From positions 27,144 to 91,143 of the forward strand of contig DATJHM010000048.1 in assembly GCA_035493895.1 (NCBI GenBank): 64,000 nucleotides of DNA, in the 5' to 3' direction. The number at the start of each line of letters is the position of its first letter. Position 1 is the stretch's first letter. Under the pieces are notes generated by a model. It was not told where the DNA came from, made no database searches, and saw nothing but the letters and a program-made list of their open reading frames with translations. The stretch comes from DATJHM01 sp035493895. Lineage in GTDB: Bacteria > Chloroflexota > Ktedonobacteria > Ktedonobacterales > Ktedonobacteraceae. The translations under genes and the position numbers were made by a program. Positions 1-7,723 of the stretch are shown piece after piece.

Positions 1-1071
1 CGATTGCCATGCGTAGCCACTTTTCATTGCCCAGTTGAGATAAAAAATGCACTCAATCAGGGCCATAAGGGCTTCCCGGTAATCGCTGGGTTCTAACTGG
101 TACTGGCAACCATCGTTTAAGTTGTAGAGAATCAGCTCCACAGGCTGACATAGGGACATTGGAATTTCTTGAAGTAAGCCGCGCGCCTCTTTGTACTGCG
201 CGTTTTTGTTCCAGCGCGTCTGAAATGCGAGCCAGTAGGTCATGAGCTGCATTGCATGCGCGTGGGTAGGTTGTATGACTTCATTCGTCTCCTCCTCTTC
301 CTCCGTGAGTTCCGCGAAGAGACCCGGGAGACTGGTCGCCGCTTTCTTTTTCCCACCCAGACCTTTTTTAAATTCGATAATCGCCGGTATACCCTGCTGC
401 TTGCGGGGGTCCTGTCCCTGTTCATGGCGCAGACGAATCTGGTCAAACTCTCCGATCAGGCAGACATAACCACCTCTATCTGGATGCTCTGCAAACGTGT
501 TTTTTGTCGAGATCAGCTTGCATTGGAAGCGCTCCGAAGCGGTAAAAACGGTCGTATTGGTTTTTGCCAGCTCCTGCTGATAACGGAGGATTGGCGCGCT
601 TATGGTCGTCGCGAGCGTCCTTTTATCGTAGCTCAGCTCATTGAAAAATATCGCCAGATTCATCTTTCCGGCCTGCTGCAATGCCTGAAGAAGATCCTGC
701 TGGATAAATCGTGCAAGTGCATCAGTATTATCGAGTAGACGTATACGTAGATCTTGTGCAAGCGGACCTTTCTCGTCGTGCAGCACGTTCACGATGGTAT
801 GGAGAAGGGTGCCTACCATTCGTGGATCCGGGCACCCTTTGCCAAAAAGCGTTGTCTGTCGCGCTTGCATCATTTGTGTGGGCTCTTTTGTGCGCTTCTT
901 TCGCTTTTGCACCAGCATACACCATGGGCATTCCAGGTAAGAAGCGAGCGAGGAATAGCTGACGGGACTGAGCACAAAAGGGTTGCGCACACGCTGAATT
1001 TTGAAGAGATTGTCGTAATTGAAGCTGACGGAGAGGGGAAGAGGCTGAGATGCCGCCTGAGCAGCAGTCAA
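1..1071 (-). CDS. RecB-like PD-(D/E)XK nuclease domain protein, C-terminal end cut by window edge
   Basis: An uninterrupted minus-strand frame runs from about 1071 to the left edge (about 357 residues seen). Read in order it holds SYSSLASYLECPWC (typical entry of PDDEXK_1 domains), GTLLHTIVNVLH (the conserved histidine motif), GEFDQI (metal-binding Asp), AIIEFKKG (the E-x-K catalytic pair) and HAMQLMTYWLA (the Q-x3-Y motif). This order is that of RecB/AddB/Cas4-type exonuclease domains. The Cys pair near the start could be part of an Fe-S cluster as in AddB or Cas4, but the C-terminal cysteines would lie off the window. The start is uncertain: TTG at 1071 is the first usual start codon in frame downstream of the promoter at 1173-1202, and it has no good ribosome binding site. 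The nuclease fold is well supported; the cellular role is unknown. Confidence 0.75.
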   Translation of the reverse strand, partial: MTAAQAASQPLPLSVSFNYDNLFKIQRVRNPFVLSPVSYSSLASYLECPWCMLVQKRKKRTKEPTQMMQARQTTLFGKGCPDPRMVGTLLHTIVNVLHDEKGPLAQDLRIRLLDNTDALARFIQQDLLQALQQAGKMNLAIFFNELSYDKRTLATTISAPILRYQQELAKTNTTVFTASERFQCKLISTKNTFAEHPDRGGYVCLIGEFDQIRLRHEQGQDPRKQQGIPAIIEFKKGLGGKKKAATSLPGLFAELTEEEEETNEVIQPTHAHAMQLMTYWLAFQTRWNKNAQYKEARGLLQEIPMSLCQPVELILYNLNDGCQYQLEPSDYREALMALIECIFYLNWAMKSGYAWQS

Positions 1072-1172
1072 AATGTGTGGAGTACCGATTAGCTTGCCTC
1101 TTTTCTCATTTTTGGCTGTCCTTGCATAGTGAGATCTTACAAAGCAAAACTCCGACTTCAGCCTATATTTCA

Positions 1173-1202
1173 ACTATAACATAGAAATGCATACTATGTC
1201 AA
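1173..1202 (-). promoter_or_regulatory. sigma-A type promoter of the nuclease gene
   Basis: On the minus strand, TTGACA (1202-1197) is followed after 18 bp by TATAGT (1178-1173). Transcription would start near 1166 and leave a leader of about 95 nt, in which a 12-codon open frame beginning ATGCAAGGACAG precedes the nuclease frame. Confidence 0.6.
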
Positions 1203-1449
1203 GTTATATCTTTTATGATTATGATGCTGTTGCAAAATTGCTGTTTATGTAGGTCGCGAAATGAATAAGTGGCACGAATCTACATGAAACTCTCTGAAAA
1301 TTATATCATTTATAGATGGGCTGTATGCGTAGCGGCGGGGTTGATCTCCAATGTCACGTAGATAACGTCTGTACCCGGTCAAACGTCATCGCCCCCGTTC
1401 GAACCGCTCCCCAGGCTCGCCCGGAACGCGTAGTACTCAGACAAATCTC

Positions 1450-1800
1450 ATTGCACCCGTTTGGGCAACCCTCGAAAAGGCTCCCCAGGCCAGTAGGGAC
1501 GCCATGGAGGCACGGAATGGCGTCCGGGAACTCGCGCGATCCCGTTCGCTCCGCAGACGTGGCGTTGCACCCTTCCACCATTTTGCGTGCCACAGAAAAC
1601 GTGTGCCATAACGTTTGACGGCGTCCCACTGGTCTGCCAGGCGTCATGGTGTCTTTTCTCCCGCCAGGGACATGCGCTCGAGAAGCTCGTAGAAGGGCGA
1701 GATGGTCGGTGGGGGCGGACGCCATTCGCCATGGTGCCCCTACTGAGAAAAGATGCCACGACGGAAATGATGGGAGATTCTCTTTCTCTCCGTGACAGTG
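1450..1800. repeat. long imperfect direct repeat, copy 1
   Basis: This stretch is closely repeated at 2239-2575. The shared parts include CTCCCCAGGCCAGTAGGGAC (1481), GACGGCGTCCCACTGGTCT, CATGCGCTCGAGAAGCT and GAAATGATGGGAGATTC. A shorter related piece lies just upstream, at about 1377-1415. No frame here looks like a real protein. Confidence 0.85.
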
Positions 1801-2033
1801 CGGCTTGTCTCATAAACTCCAACACATTCATGCCCCAAAAAAAGAATCTCGCAGAGACTCTTCAGAAATCTCACCATACGCCGAATATACCTATTAGGAG
1901 GGGCAAACACTCCCTACCGCCCGGCACTCACACCCACGATGTCGCCTGAAAGAGGGACAGTGCAACATCGGCATGGGGACACGTGCAGTGCTAATATAGG
2001 GGAGCGTGCCAGGAGAAGATCTCGCTGCAATCG

Positions 2034-2123
2034 GCATCAGTGTAGGTGATGTAGGATGTGTAGCATTTTAGGAAAAAGCGTGGTAGCGCATCAGTGTAGG
2101 TGATGTAGGATGTGTAGCATTTT
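2034..2123. repeat. two 36-bp direct repeats separated by 18 bp
   Basis: The 36-bp unit, which begins GCATCAGTGTAGGTGATG and ends TGTAGCATTTT, occurs identically at 2034-2069 and 2088-2123. Its reverse complement contains CTACACATCCTACA, which recurs in the repeats near 27.2 kb. Confidence 0.9.
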
Positions 2124-2238
2124 GGAGATTCCTGTATGGATTTTGTGACATCGCTGCTTGTCTGCGACCGGGCCGATTCCAACAAATTCACGTAGAGAAG
2201 GCGAATCTCCGATCAATTTCGTCGCATCCGGTCAAACG

Positions 2239-2575
2239 TTGCACCCGTTGGCACCGCTCCCCAGGCCAGTAGGGACGCCATGGAGGCACGGAATGGCGTC
2301 CGCGAACTCGCGTGATCCCGTTGGCTCCGCAGACGTGGCGTTGCGCCCTTTCCACGGTTTCGTGTGCCACCGAAAATGTGTGCCATGACCTTTGACGGCG
2401 TCCCACTGGTCTCTCAAGCGTCATGGTGTCTTTTCTCCCACCAGGAACATGCGCTCGAGAAGCTTCTAGAAAGGCGAGATGGCCGGTGGGGGCGGACTGA
2501 GAAAAGATGTAACGAAGGTGGTCAGAGCACGACGGAAATGATGGGAGATTCCCCTTCTTTCCGTAACATTGCCCC
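2239..2575. repeat. long imperfect direct repeat, copy 2
   Basis: This is the second copy of the 1450-1800 repeat. The two copies differ by substitutions and one small rearranged segment near 2500-2530. The region 1203-2647 holds only these repeats, and I see no credible gene in it. Confidence 0.85.
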
Positions 2576-2647
2576 AATGCTACGAATGGTGCGCGTAGGA
2601 CGGATGGTCTCCGCCCTACGCTAAATGTCCATTCAGAGATGAATGTT

Positions 2648-4183
2648 CTACGGCAGGGAGTTAAGGTGCGGCTTGACCGTATTGGCATAGTTGTAGCCGT
2701 TGGAGGCGTCCCAGTTGATGGCCCAGGTCATCGCTCCACGAAGGCCAGGGTACGTGGTCGATGGCTTAAATGAGCCACAATTGGTGCCCAGCTCCAGACA
2801 ATCAAGCGCGGCATTGACCACCGATGGCGCGATATAGCCACCGCCAGCAGCCGTCGTTGCCGGGGTCCCGATGCCAACCTGGTCCGGACGCAGTCCACCT
2901 TGCAACTGAATACATGCCAGAGCGGTCAGGAAATTCTCGGTGCCCGACGCGTAGACGTTGCCATCGCAGCCAAGCATCGTGCCTGAGTTATAGTACTGCA
3001 TATTGACGATCGTGAGGATGTTCTTGATGTTCAACGCGAGCTGGAAGTAGGAGCCTGACGTCGATTGCATATCGATGGTCTGCGGGGCCAGCGTAATGAT
3101 CAGGCTGGAACCGGCCTTTGCGGACAATTGCTGCAATGCGCTTGCCATATAGGTCGCGTTGACGCCATTCTCAAGATCGATATCGACGCCATCGAATTTG
3201 TAGGTCGTCATCAGCGAATACACGCTATTGGCGAAGTTGGCGGCGCTGGTCGAGTCGGCGACACTGATCGTCCCATTTTGACCGCCAACCGAGATGATCA
3301 CTTTCTTGCCCTGTGCATGCAGCGTGGCGATATCGCTGGTGAACTGAGCATCGCTATAGCCACCGAGTGCCGACGAGAGTGCCGGGTCGACGCTGAATGT
3401 GACTCCACCGGGTTTGGTTGGATCGGCGTTAGCGAAAGCGACGGCGATGAGATCGTAATTAGCGTTGACCGCGCTCAGACGCAAGGCCGTTGCGCCGTTC
3501 GTGAAATCTTGCCAGTAACCGGTCAGCACATGTTTGGGCAGGCTTCCACCGCAGTTCGTGCATGGCGTAGGCGTAGCTGTAGGGATTGTTGTGGGCGTTG
3601 GTGTGGGGGGCGTGGTAGTAGGCGTGGTGGTTGGCCTCGGTGTGGGTGTATTCGTTGGCACAGGCGTCGGGGTACTGGTGCCTCCCGGGCCGGTGAGTGC
3701 TACATCGTCGACGAGGACGCTGGCCTGCGCATACCAGCCATGGACATAAATAGTAACGCTGCTGGTTGAGGCCGTCGTTGTGAACGTATACGAGAGTGCG
3801 GTATAGCTGCTGCTGTTGGTCCAGGTGTTACTGTAGTTATTGACGCCGAGATAGGCATAGGGACCACTCACGTAGGCGCTCAAGGTATAGGCGGTGTTGG
3901 GCTGGACGCTGATGGTCTGGGCACACTGTCCAGTCGTGGCACTGGTCGGGTTCATTTGTAGCGCGTAAGATCCGCTGTGGACCGGGCTGCCGACGGTCGT
4001 GTCGCCGGAATCGCAGGTCCAGCCGCTCAACGTCCCGGTCTCGAACCCTGGATTGGTGGCCAGGTTGTTGGAAGCGGCAAACGCGGGAGATACCGAATTG
4101 AAGAACAGGATGGCACCAATGCTCCCAATGAGCAGCATGCCAGTAACGGAGATGAGCATGAGATGACGATAGGAACGCTGCAT
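2648..4183 (-). CDS. secreted chitinase, GH18 family, with N-terminal carbohydrate-binding module
   Basis: The 511-residue protein starts with a signal peptide (cleavage likely after AFA at 36). A beta-sandwich module of the carbohydrate-binding type follows (about 40-165, starting NLATNPGFETG). Next come a Thr/Pro-rich linker (about 169-207) and a GH18 catalytic domain (about 216-511). The domain carries the SxGG motif (ISVGG, 297-301) and DGVDIDLE (331-338), whose final Glu is the acid/base of family 18. MQYYN and MTWAINWD near the C-terminus also fit the family. It should hydrolyse chitin outside the cell and release chitooligosaccharides. The ATG is preceded by AAGGAG at proper spacing, and a promoter lies at 4354-4382. 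It is transcribed alone, away from the divergent thiO-like gene. Confidence 0.95.
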   Translation of the reverse strand: MQRSYRHLMLISVTGMLLIGSIGAILFFNSVSPAFAASNNLATNPGFETGTLSGWTCDSGDTTVGSPVHSGSYALQMNPTSATTGQCAQTISVQPNTAYTLSAYVSGPYAYLGVNNYSNTWTNSSSYTALSYTFTTTASTSSVTIYVHGWYAQASVLVDDVALTGPGGTSTPTPVPTNTPTPRPTTTPTTTPPTPTPTTIPTATPTPCTNCGGSLPKHVLTGYWQDFTNGATALRLSAVNANYDLIAVAFANADPTKPGGVTFSVDPALSSALGGYSDAQFTSDIATLHAQGKKVIISVGGQNGTISVADSTSAANFANSVYSLMTTYKFDGVDIDLENGVNATYMASALQQLSAKAGSSLIITLAPQTIDMQSTSGSYFQLALNIKNILTIVNMQYYNSGTMLGCDGNVYASGTENFLTALACIQLQGGLRPDQVGIGTPATTAAGGGYIAPSVVNAALDCLELGTNCGSFKPSTTYPGLRGAMTWAINWDASNGYNYANTVKPHLNSLP

Positions 4184-4353
4184 GTTTAGCTCTCCTTGCG
4201 ATCATGCGCATAGTCCTCATCCAATAGGGATGAGCTGATCCATATCAATTGCTAATGCCATACGCGATAGGGATAGGAGGGGTGCATAAAAAATAGGCTT
4301 TCAGGGGTAATAGCCGATAACGTCGACCGGTATGGCACCAGGCTCTACAAGCA

Positions 4354-4382
4354 AGAATAGTAGGTTATGGTTATATTGTCAA
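4354..4382 (-). promoter_or_regulatory. promoter of the chitinase gene
   Basis: On the minus strand TTGACA (4382-4377) and TATTCT (4359-4354) are 17 bp apart. This leaves a leader of about 165 nt. The rest of the 4184-4579 gap holds a short hairpin (AAGCCTGA/TCAGGCTT, 4473-4500) upstream of the next gene and nothing else I recognise. Confidence 0.6.
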
Positions 4383-4579
4383 GTTATCTATACCAGTTGG
4401 GCTAGAGATTTTCGAGTGTTGAAATGCTTCTCAACAAAGAGAGATCCATACAATCTCCGTTAATGGCTTGTTAAGCCTGAGATATACGCTTGTCAGGCTT
4501 GACGAAAGGATTCTCACGTGCATACTCTGAAAGAAAGTGCAGAAATGCAGAGTGATGTTAGCTCTGGAAAGGCGGGTCT

Positions 4580-5698
4580 ATGAGCACGAATCGTGCCACG
4601 GAGGTCATTATCATTGGGGGAGGAGTGATCGGCTCTTCTATTGCCTATTATTTGCGCAAGCGTGGTGCGGAGGTTGCGGTTGTCGAGAAAGGCGTTGTTG
4701 CGGCTGAAGCATCCAGTGCCGCAGCGGGTCTGATAGCGCCACTGGATGGGCTCTTCGAATCGGAGGCATTTGCGCGTCTGGTGCTGGAGAGCTGGTTTTC
4801 ATTTCCCGATCTTATTGCAACGCTCGAAGAGATGACCGGCGTAGGGGTAGAATTCTATCACCCGGGCTCTATTCGTATCGCACGGAAAAGTGAGCACGAA
4901 CAGGTACAGACGTACATGAAGACCTGGAAGCAGCATAACTTGCCAGCGACGTGGCTCACGGGAGATGAGGCGCGAGCACAGGAACCGTTGCTCTATGCTG
5001 GAGCTGAAGCAGCCATTTTTGGACCTCAGGAGGCGAGTCTCAAGCCTGAACTGCTGACCAGAGCCTATGCTGAAGCTGCACGCAAACTGGGGGTGCATTT
5101 CTACGAACATACCGAGGTCACGGGTATTGTGCGTAGCGCTTCTCGCGTTACTGGCGTAAAAACGGCCTCTGGCGAAACGATTACCGGTAGTCATCTGGTG
5201 ATCGCTACGGGAGCATGGGCGGCGCATTGTGGGGAGTGGTTGGATGTGCCTTTGCCCGTGAGCCCTTTGCGTGGTCAGATCCTCGCGCTCAAGCAGCCTG
5301 AAGTACCATTGCAACGTATCATCTTTGCCAACGGTATCTACCTCGTGCCGAAGCTCGATAATACCATCTACGTCGGTGCATCACTTGAGCATGCCGGTTT
5401 CGATAAAGCGATCACCGCTGGGCGTATCGCTGAACTGCTGACCAGCGCCATTGCGGTCGTACCCTCGCTTGAGGATGCCCCCATTGCGCGCATCTGGGCT
5501 GGCCTACGCCCCTGGTCGTCGGATGGCAAGCCCATCATGGGGAAAGCGCCCAACTGGGAGAATGTCACAGTGGCGACCGGTCATGGTGCGATGGGCATTA
5601 GCTTGAGTCCGGTGACGGGTCAGGCGATGGCCGAGCTCATCACCACGGGACAGACGCCAGAAATCCTGCGTCCCTTTGGTGTCGAGCGGTTTATGTAA
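4580..5698 (+). CDS. thiO: FAD-dependent glycine oxidase, ThiO type
   Basis: The 372-residue protein has a Rossmann FAD site at the N-terminus (IIIGGGVIG, about 10-18, with a downstream acidic VVEKG). The DadA/GO-family C-terminal part includes SPLRGQILAL, YLVPKLDNTIYVGASLE, and RIWAGLRPWSSDGKPIMG followed by ATGHGAMGISLSP. In the family it oxidises glycine to iminoacetate for the thiazole ring of thiamine. No other thiamine gene and no recognisable TPP riboswitch adjoins it, so a more general amino-acid oxidase role cannot be excluded. GGAAAGG precedes the ATG. Confidence 0.85.
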   Translation: MSTNRATEVIIIGGGVIGSSIAYYLRKRGAEVAVVEKGVVAAEASSAAAGLIAPLDGLFESEAFARLVLESWFSFPDLIATLEEMTGVGVEFYHPGSIRIARKSEHEQVQTYMKTWKQHNLPATWLTGDEARAQEPLLYAGAEAAIFGPQEASLKPELLTRAYAEAARKLGVHFYEHTEVTGIVRSASRVTGVKTASGETITGSHLVIATGAWAAHCGEWLDVPLPVSPLRGQILALKQPEVPLQRIIFANGIYLVPKLDNTIYVGASLEHAGFDKAITAGRIAELLTSAIAVVPSLEDAPIARIWAGLRPWSSDGKPIMGKAPNWENVTVATGHGAMGISLSPVTGQAMAELITTGQTPEILRPFGVERFM

Positions 5699-5700
5699 AT

Positions 5701-5738
5701 AAACTGGCAGGGGAAATTGCTTGTTTCCCTGCCAGTTT
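5701..5738 (+). terminator. terminator hairpin after the glycine oxidase gene
   Basis: AAACTGGCAGGGGAAA pairs with TTTCCCTGCCAGTTT with one bulged base, directly after the stop codon. Confidence 0.75.
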
Positions 5739-5948
5739 CGATGTTGCCGATTGCCAATCTGATAGATCGGGTAGTGGATATGCTATGGAAAAACAAAGCG
5801 CAGGAGGAATAATCCAGCAAGAACATTTTGCTGATGGTGAGCGCAGACGTCATTACCTATCTCATCTGACAGCGATGAAACTCGATGCGGCAACGTTCTG
5901 GGGAAACGTCTTGTGGGGGAGAGATGATCGTATTGTCGTTCCTCTTGT

Positions 5949-5987
5949 ACGTCGCCACATCACCATGTTTTGATGATGTGGCGACGT
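5949..5987. terminator. strong hairpin between thiO-like gene and acetate transporter
   Basis: ACGTCGCCACATCA (5949-5962) pairs perfectly with TGATGTGGCGACGT (5974-5987). It lies past the 3' end of the minus-strand transporter and may end transcription from either side. A 62-codon frame at 5785-5973 runs into it, but without a ribosome binding site I do not call it a gene. Confidence 0.5.
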
Positions 5988-6052
5988 TTGCCCTGTTACA
6001 ACAGGAGCGTCCTTCTCTCAAACATATACGTCTTCTTATTCATGGAAAAACG

Positions 6053-6640
6053 CTAAGCTCGTGGACCCGTGGGCAGCAGGAAGGGTGCCTTCACCGTCGT
6101 GAGCAGACCGGCCAGGGCCGTGTACCAGGCAGCAAGGGCCGTCAGAATACCAAGCCAGCCACCAATCATCGTTAATGCGGCGCTACCTGCAAGCGCGCCA
6201 ATCGCAAGGGCCAGGAACGTAAGAAAAAGAAGACCAAAGACAGTCATAAGAGCGAGGTTACTGCGCAGCGTGCCTATGAACATGAGCCCGGTAAAGATGG
6301 CCCAACCAAGTAAAAAGAAACCGAAGGCCGTGTCATTGGGAATCAATTTGAACCAGAGTGCGGCACCCGTGGCGAGCCAGAATGCACCGTAAGAGCTAAA
6401 TGCGGTCCCACCAAACGTATTGCCAACGCGGAATTCCCACATGCCAGCCAGTAATTGTGCGAGCCCTCCATAAAAGATGGCCAGACTAATCACAACGGTG
6501 GCACCAACAAACCAGCCTGCATTTGCCGCACTGAGGACGAACGTTGTCAGGGCAAATGCGGAGAGACCAAGTGGAGCGGGATTGGTCGTTGCGACGACCG
6601 CTGTTCCTGTGCTTTCAGCATTGTAAGCAGCTTGAGCCAT
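6053..6640 (-). CDS. satP: acetate uptake transporter, GPR1/FUN34/YaaH (SatP) family
   Basis: A 195-residue, six-helix membrane protein that carries the family signature NPAPLGL near the N-terminus and the usual [20 protein letters not shown] segment. Family members move acetate or succinate with protons across the inner membrane. I start it at ATG 6640 because AAAGGTGAG lies at the right distance. A GTG four codons upstream overlaps that ribosome binding site and is less likely. It stands alone and points away from the sigma-factor gene. Confidence 0.92.
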   Translation of the reverse strand: MAQAAYNAESTGTAVVATTNPAPLGLSAFALTTFVLSAANAGWFVGATVVISLAIFYGGLAQLLAGMWEFRVGNTFGGTAFSSYGAFWLATGAALWFKLIPNDTAFGFFLLGWAIFTGLMFIGTLRSNLALMTVFGLLFLTFLALAIGALAGSAALTMIGGWLGILTALAAWYTALAGLLTTVKAPFLLPTGPRA

Positions 6641-6810
6641 GACGTATCTCACCTTTCACAAAAAGCAATGTGCCTACATTTCCGTATTTCATTGAATATG
6701 CTCAATTTGTGCATCGACAGACCCGATTGTCTGCCTCAAATGGAAACTTGCTAACATTGACTCGAGAGATTAAAAAGGCTCACAAGAGGACGTAGGGTTT
6801 GAAGAGAAGT

Positions 6811-6877
6811 CGAAAAGTACTTTTCGGTGGTAACTCCTTTCTGGCCGATAACGACAGGTATCGTACTATACATAGTA
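6811..6877. promoter_or_regulatory. two perfect palindromes, candidate operators
   Basis: CGAAAAGTACTTTTCG (6811-6826) and TACTATACATAGTA (6864-6877) are perfect palindromes in the 500-bp space between the acetate transporter and the ECF sigma gene. They could bind a dimeric repressor. No regulator can be named. Confidence 0.4.
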
Positions 6878-7068
6878 TATATTTAATCAGGCAATATTGC
6901 TAGAGAGGACGTGTATTTGCTGGATTTATCTTCGCCTTAGGCCGCATCTTTAATGCTGATGCAGAGGACATTTGAGGATTTTTTTGTTTCCCTTTTACTG
7001 TAGAGGTAAATAAGTACAATCTGGTGAGATTTAGCGGTCTTCAGTTGTCTCGTTTTACCCATTTTTAT

Positions 7069-7097
7069 GCAACCTTCCTGACTTCTACGGTGTCATA
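7069..7097 (+). promoter_or_regulatory. possible ECF-type promoter of the sigma/HEAT operon
   Basis: GCAACC at 7069-7074 and GTCATA at 7092-7097 are 17 bp apart. A GCAAC-like -35 and a GTC-containing -10 resemble promoters read by ECF sigma factors, which commonly drive their own genes. The match is by eye only. Confidence 0.35.
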
Positions 7098-7130
7098 GCT
7101 ACTAGACAATGCGTTAGGATAGGAGCACTG

Positions 7131-7142
7131 ATGAGTCTATGA
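7131..7142 (+). other. three-codon mini-ORF overlapping the sigma-factor start
   Basis: AGGAG (7121-7125) sits five bases before ATG AGT CTA TGA (7131-7142). The TGA of this tiny frame overlaps the sigma ATG (7139-7141) as ATGA. The only good ribosome binding site therefore serves the mini-ORF, and the sigma gene would be read by re-initiation. Confidence 0.5.
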
Positions 7143-7723
7143 GCCAACAAGAGGATCATCTTACGGCCCTTTTAATAAAAGATGTAGATAGCTATTTCAA
7201 GCAGTTCGTCGAGACCTATCAACACCAGTTGTATCGCTTGATGTATCGCCAGGTCGGTAGCATGCAGGATACAGAAGACATTCTTCAGGAAACCTTTGTG
7301 CGCGCCTATTATGCGTTACGTGACTATGCTGCTCAGGGCGTTTCTCTCCAATATATTCGTCCCTGGCTGTATAAGATCGCCTTCAATGTCTACTATAACA
7401 GGTTACGGGCTACAAGGCCCCTGGTACTTCCTCTGGATATGCTGGAAGAAGGGATGTTATTTGAACTGGAGTATCCAGGTCCCGGTCCAGAAGAGTTAGT
7501 AGATCGGCAGGAGAGCCTGCGCGAGGTGTCGGAGGCTATCGCTTCGCTGCCTGAGCACTATCGTGTTGTGCTGGGTCTCTATTATGTCGAACAACTCAGC
7601 TATCAGGAAGTTGCGGACCTGCTTCACCAGCCTCTGGGTACGATCAAGTCGAAGATTCACCGTGGACTGAATCTGGTACGTGCCGTGCTCAACAATGTTC
7701 GTAGAGAGGAGAGAGCACAATGA
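7139..7723 (+). CDS. RNA polymerase sigma factor, ECF family
   Basis: The 194-residue protein has region 2 (about 15-85, including DTEDILQETFVRAYYAL and the -10 recognition helix near RPWLYKIAFNVYYNRLR). Region 4 follows (about 125-185, SLPEHYRVVLGLYYVEQLSY then a helix-turn-helix ending GTIKSKIHRGL). It directs RNA polymerase to a small regulon. Its stop overlaps the start of the next gene (ATGA, 7720-7723), which strongly suggests translational coupling and joint function. An upstream ATG at 7131 is out of frame and forms the mini-ORF. Confidence 0.95.
   Translation: MSQQEDHLTALLIKDVDSYFKQFVETYQHQLYRLMYRQVGSMQDTEDILQETFVRAYYALRDYAAQGVSLQYIRPWLYKIAFNVYYNRLRATRPLVLPLDMLEEGMLFELEYPGPGPEELVDRQESLREVSEAIASLPEHYRVVLGLYYVEQLSYQEVADLLHQPLGTIKSKIHRGLNLVRAVLNNVRREERAQ

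Noticed and set aside
1380..1420. GTTCGAAC-like stretch resembling a tRNA T-loop
   Set aside because: The flanking bases do not form a T stem or acceptor stem on either strand.
2034..2123. Two identical 36-bp repeats that look like a CRISPR array start
   Set aside because: There are only two copies, the gap is 18 bp, the unit is not palindromic, related cores occur elsewhere as dispersed repeats, and no cas operon is present.
3065..3769. Long open frame antisense to the chitinase
   Set aside because: It is the shadow of a GC-rich real gene, with no ribosome binding site and no family motifs.
4400..4579. Possible TPP riboswitch upstream of the ThiO-type gene
   Set aside because: The conserved thi-box elements are not found; only a short unrelated hairpin is present.
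5785..5973. 62-codon plus-strand frame after the glycine oxidase gene
   Set aside because: It has no ribosome binding site, no recognisable motif, and runs into a strong hairpin.
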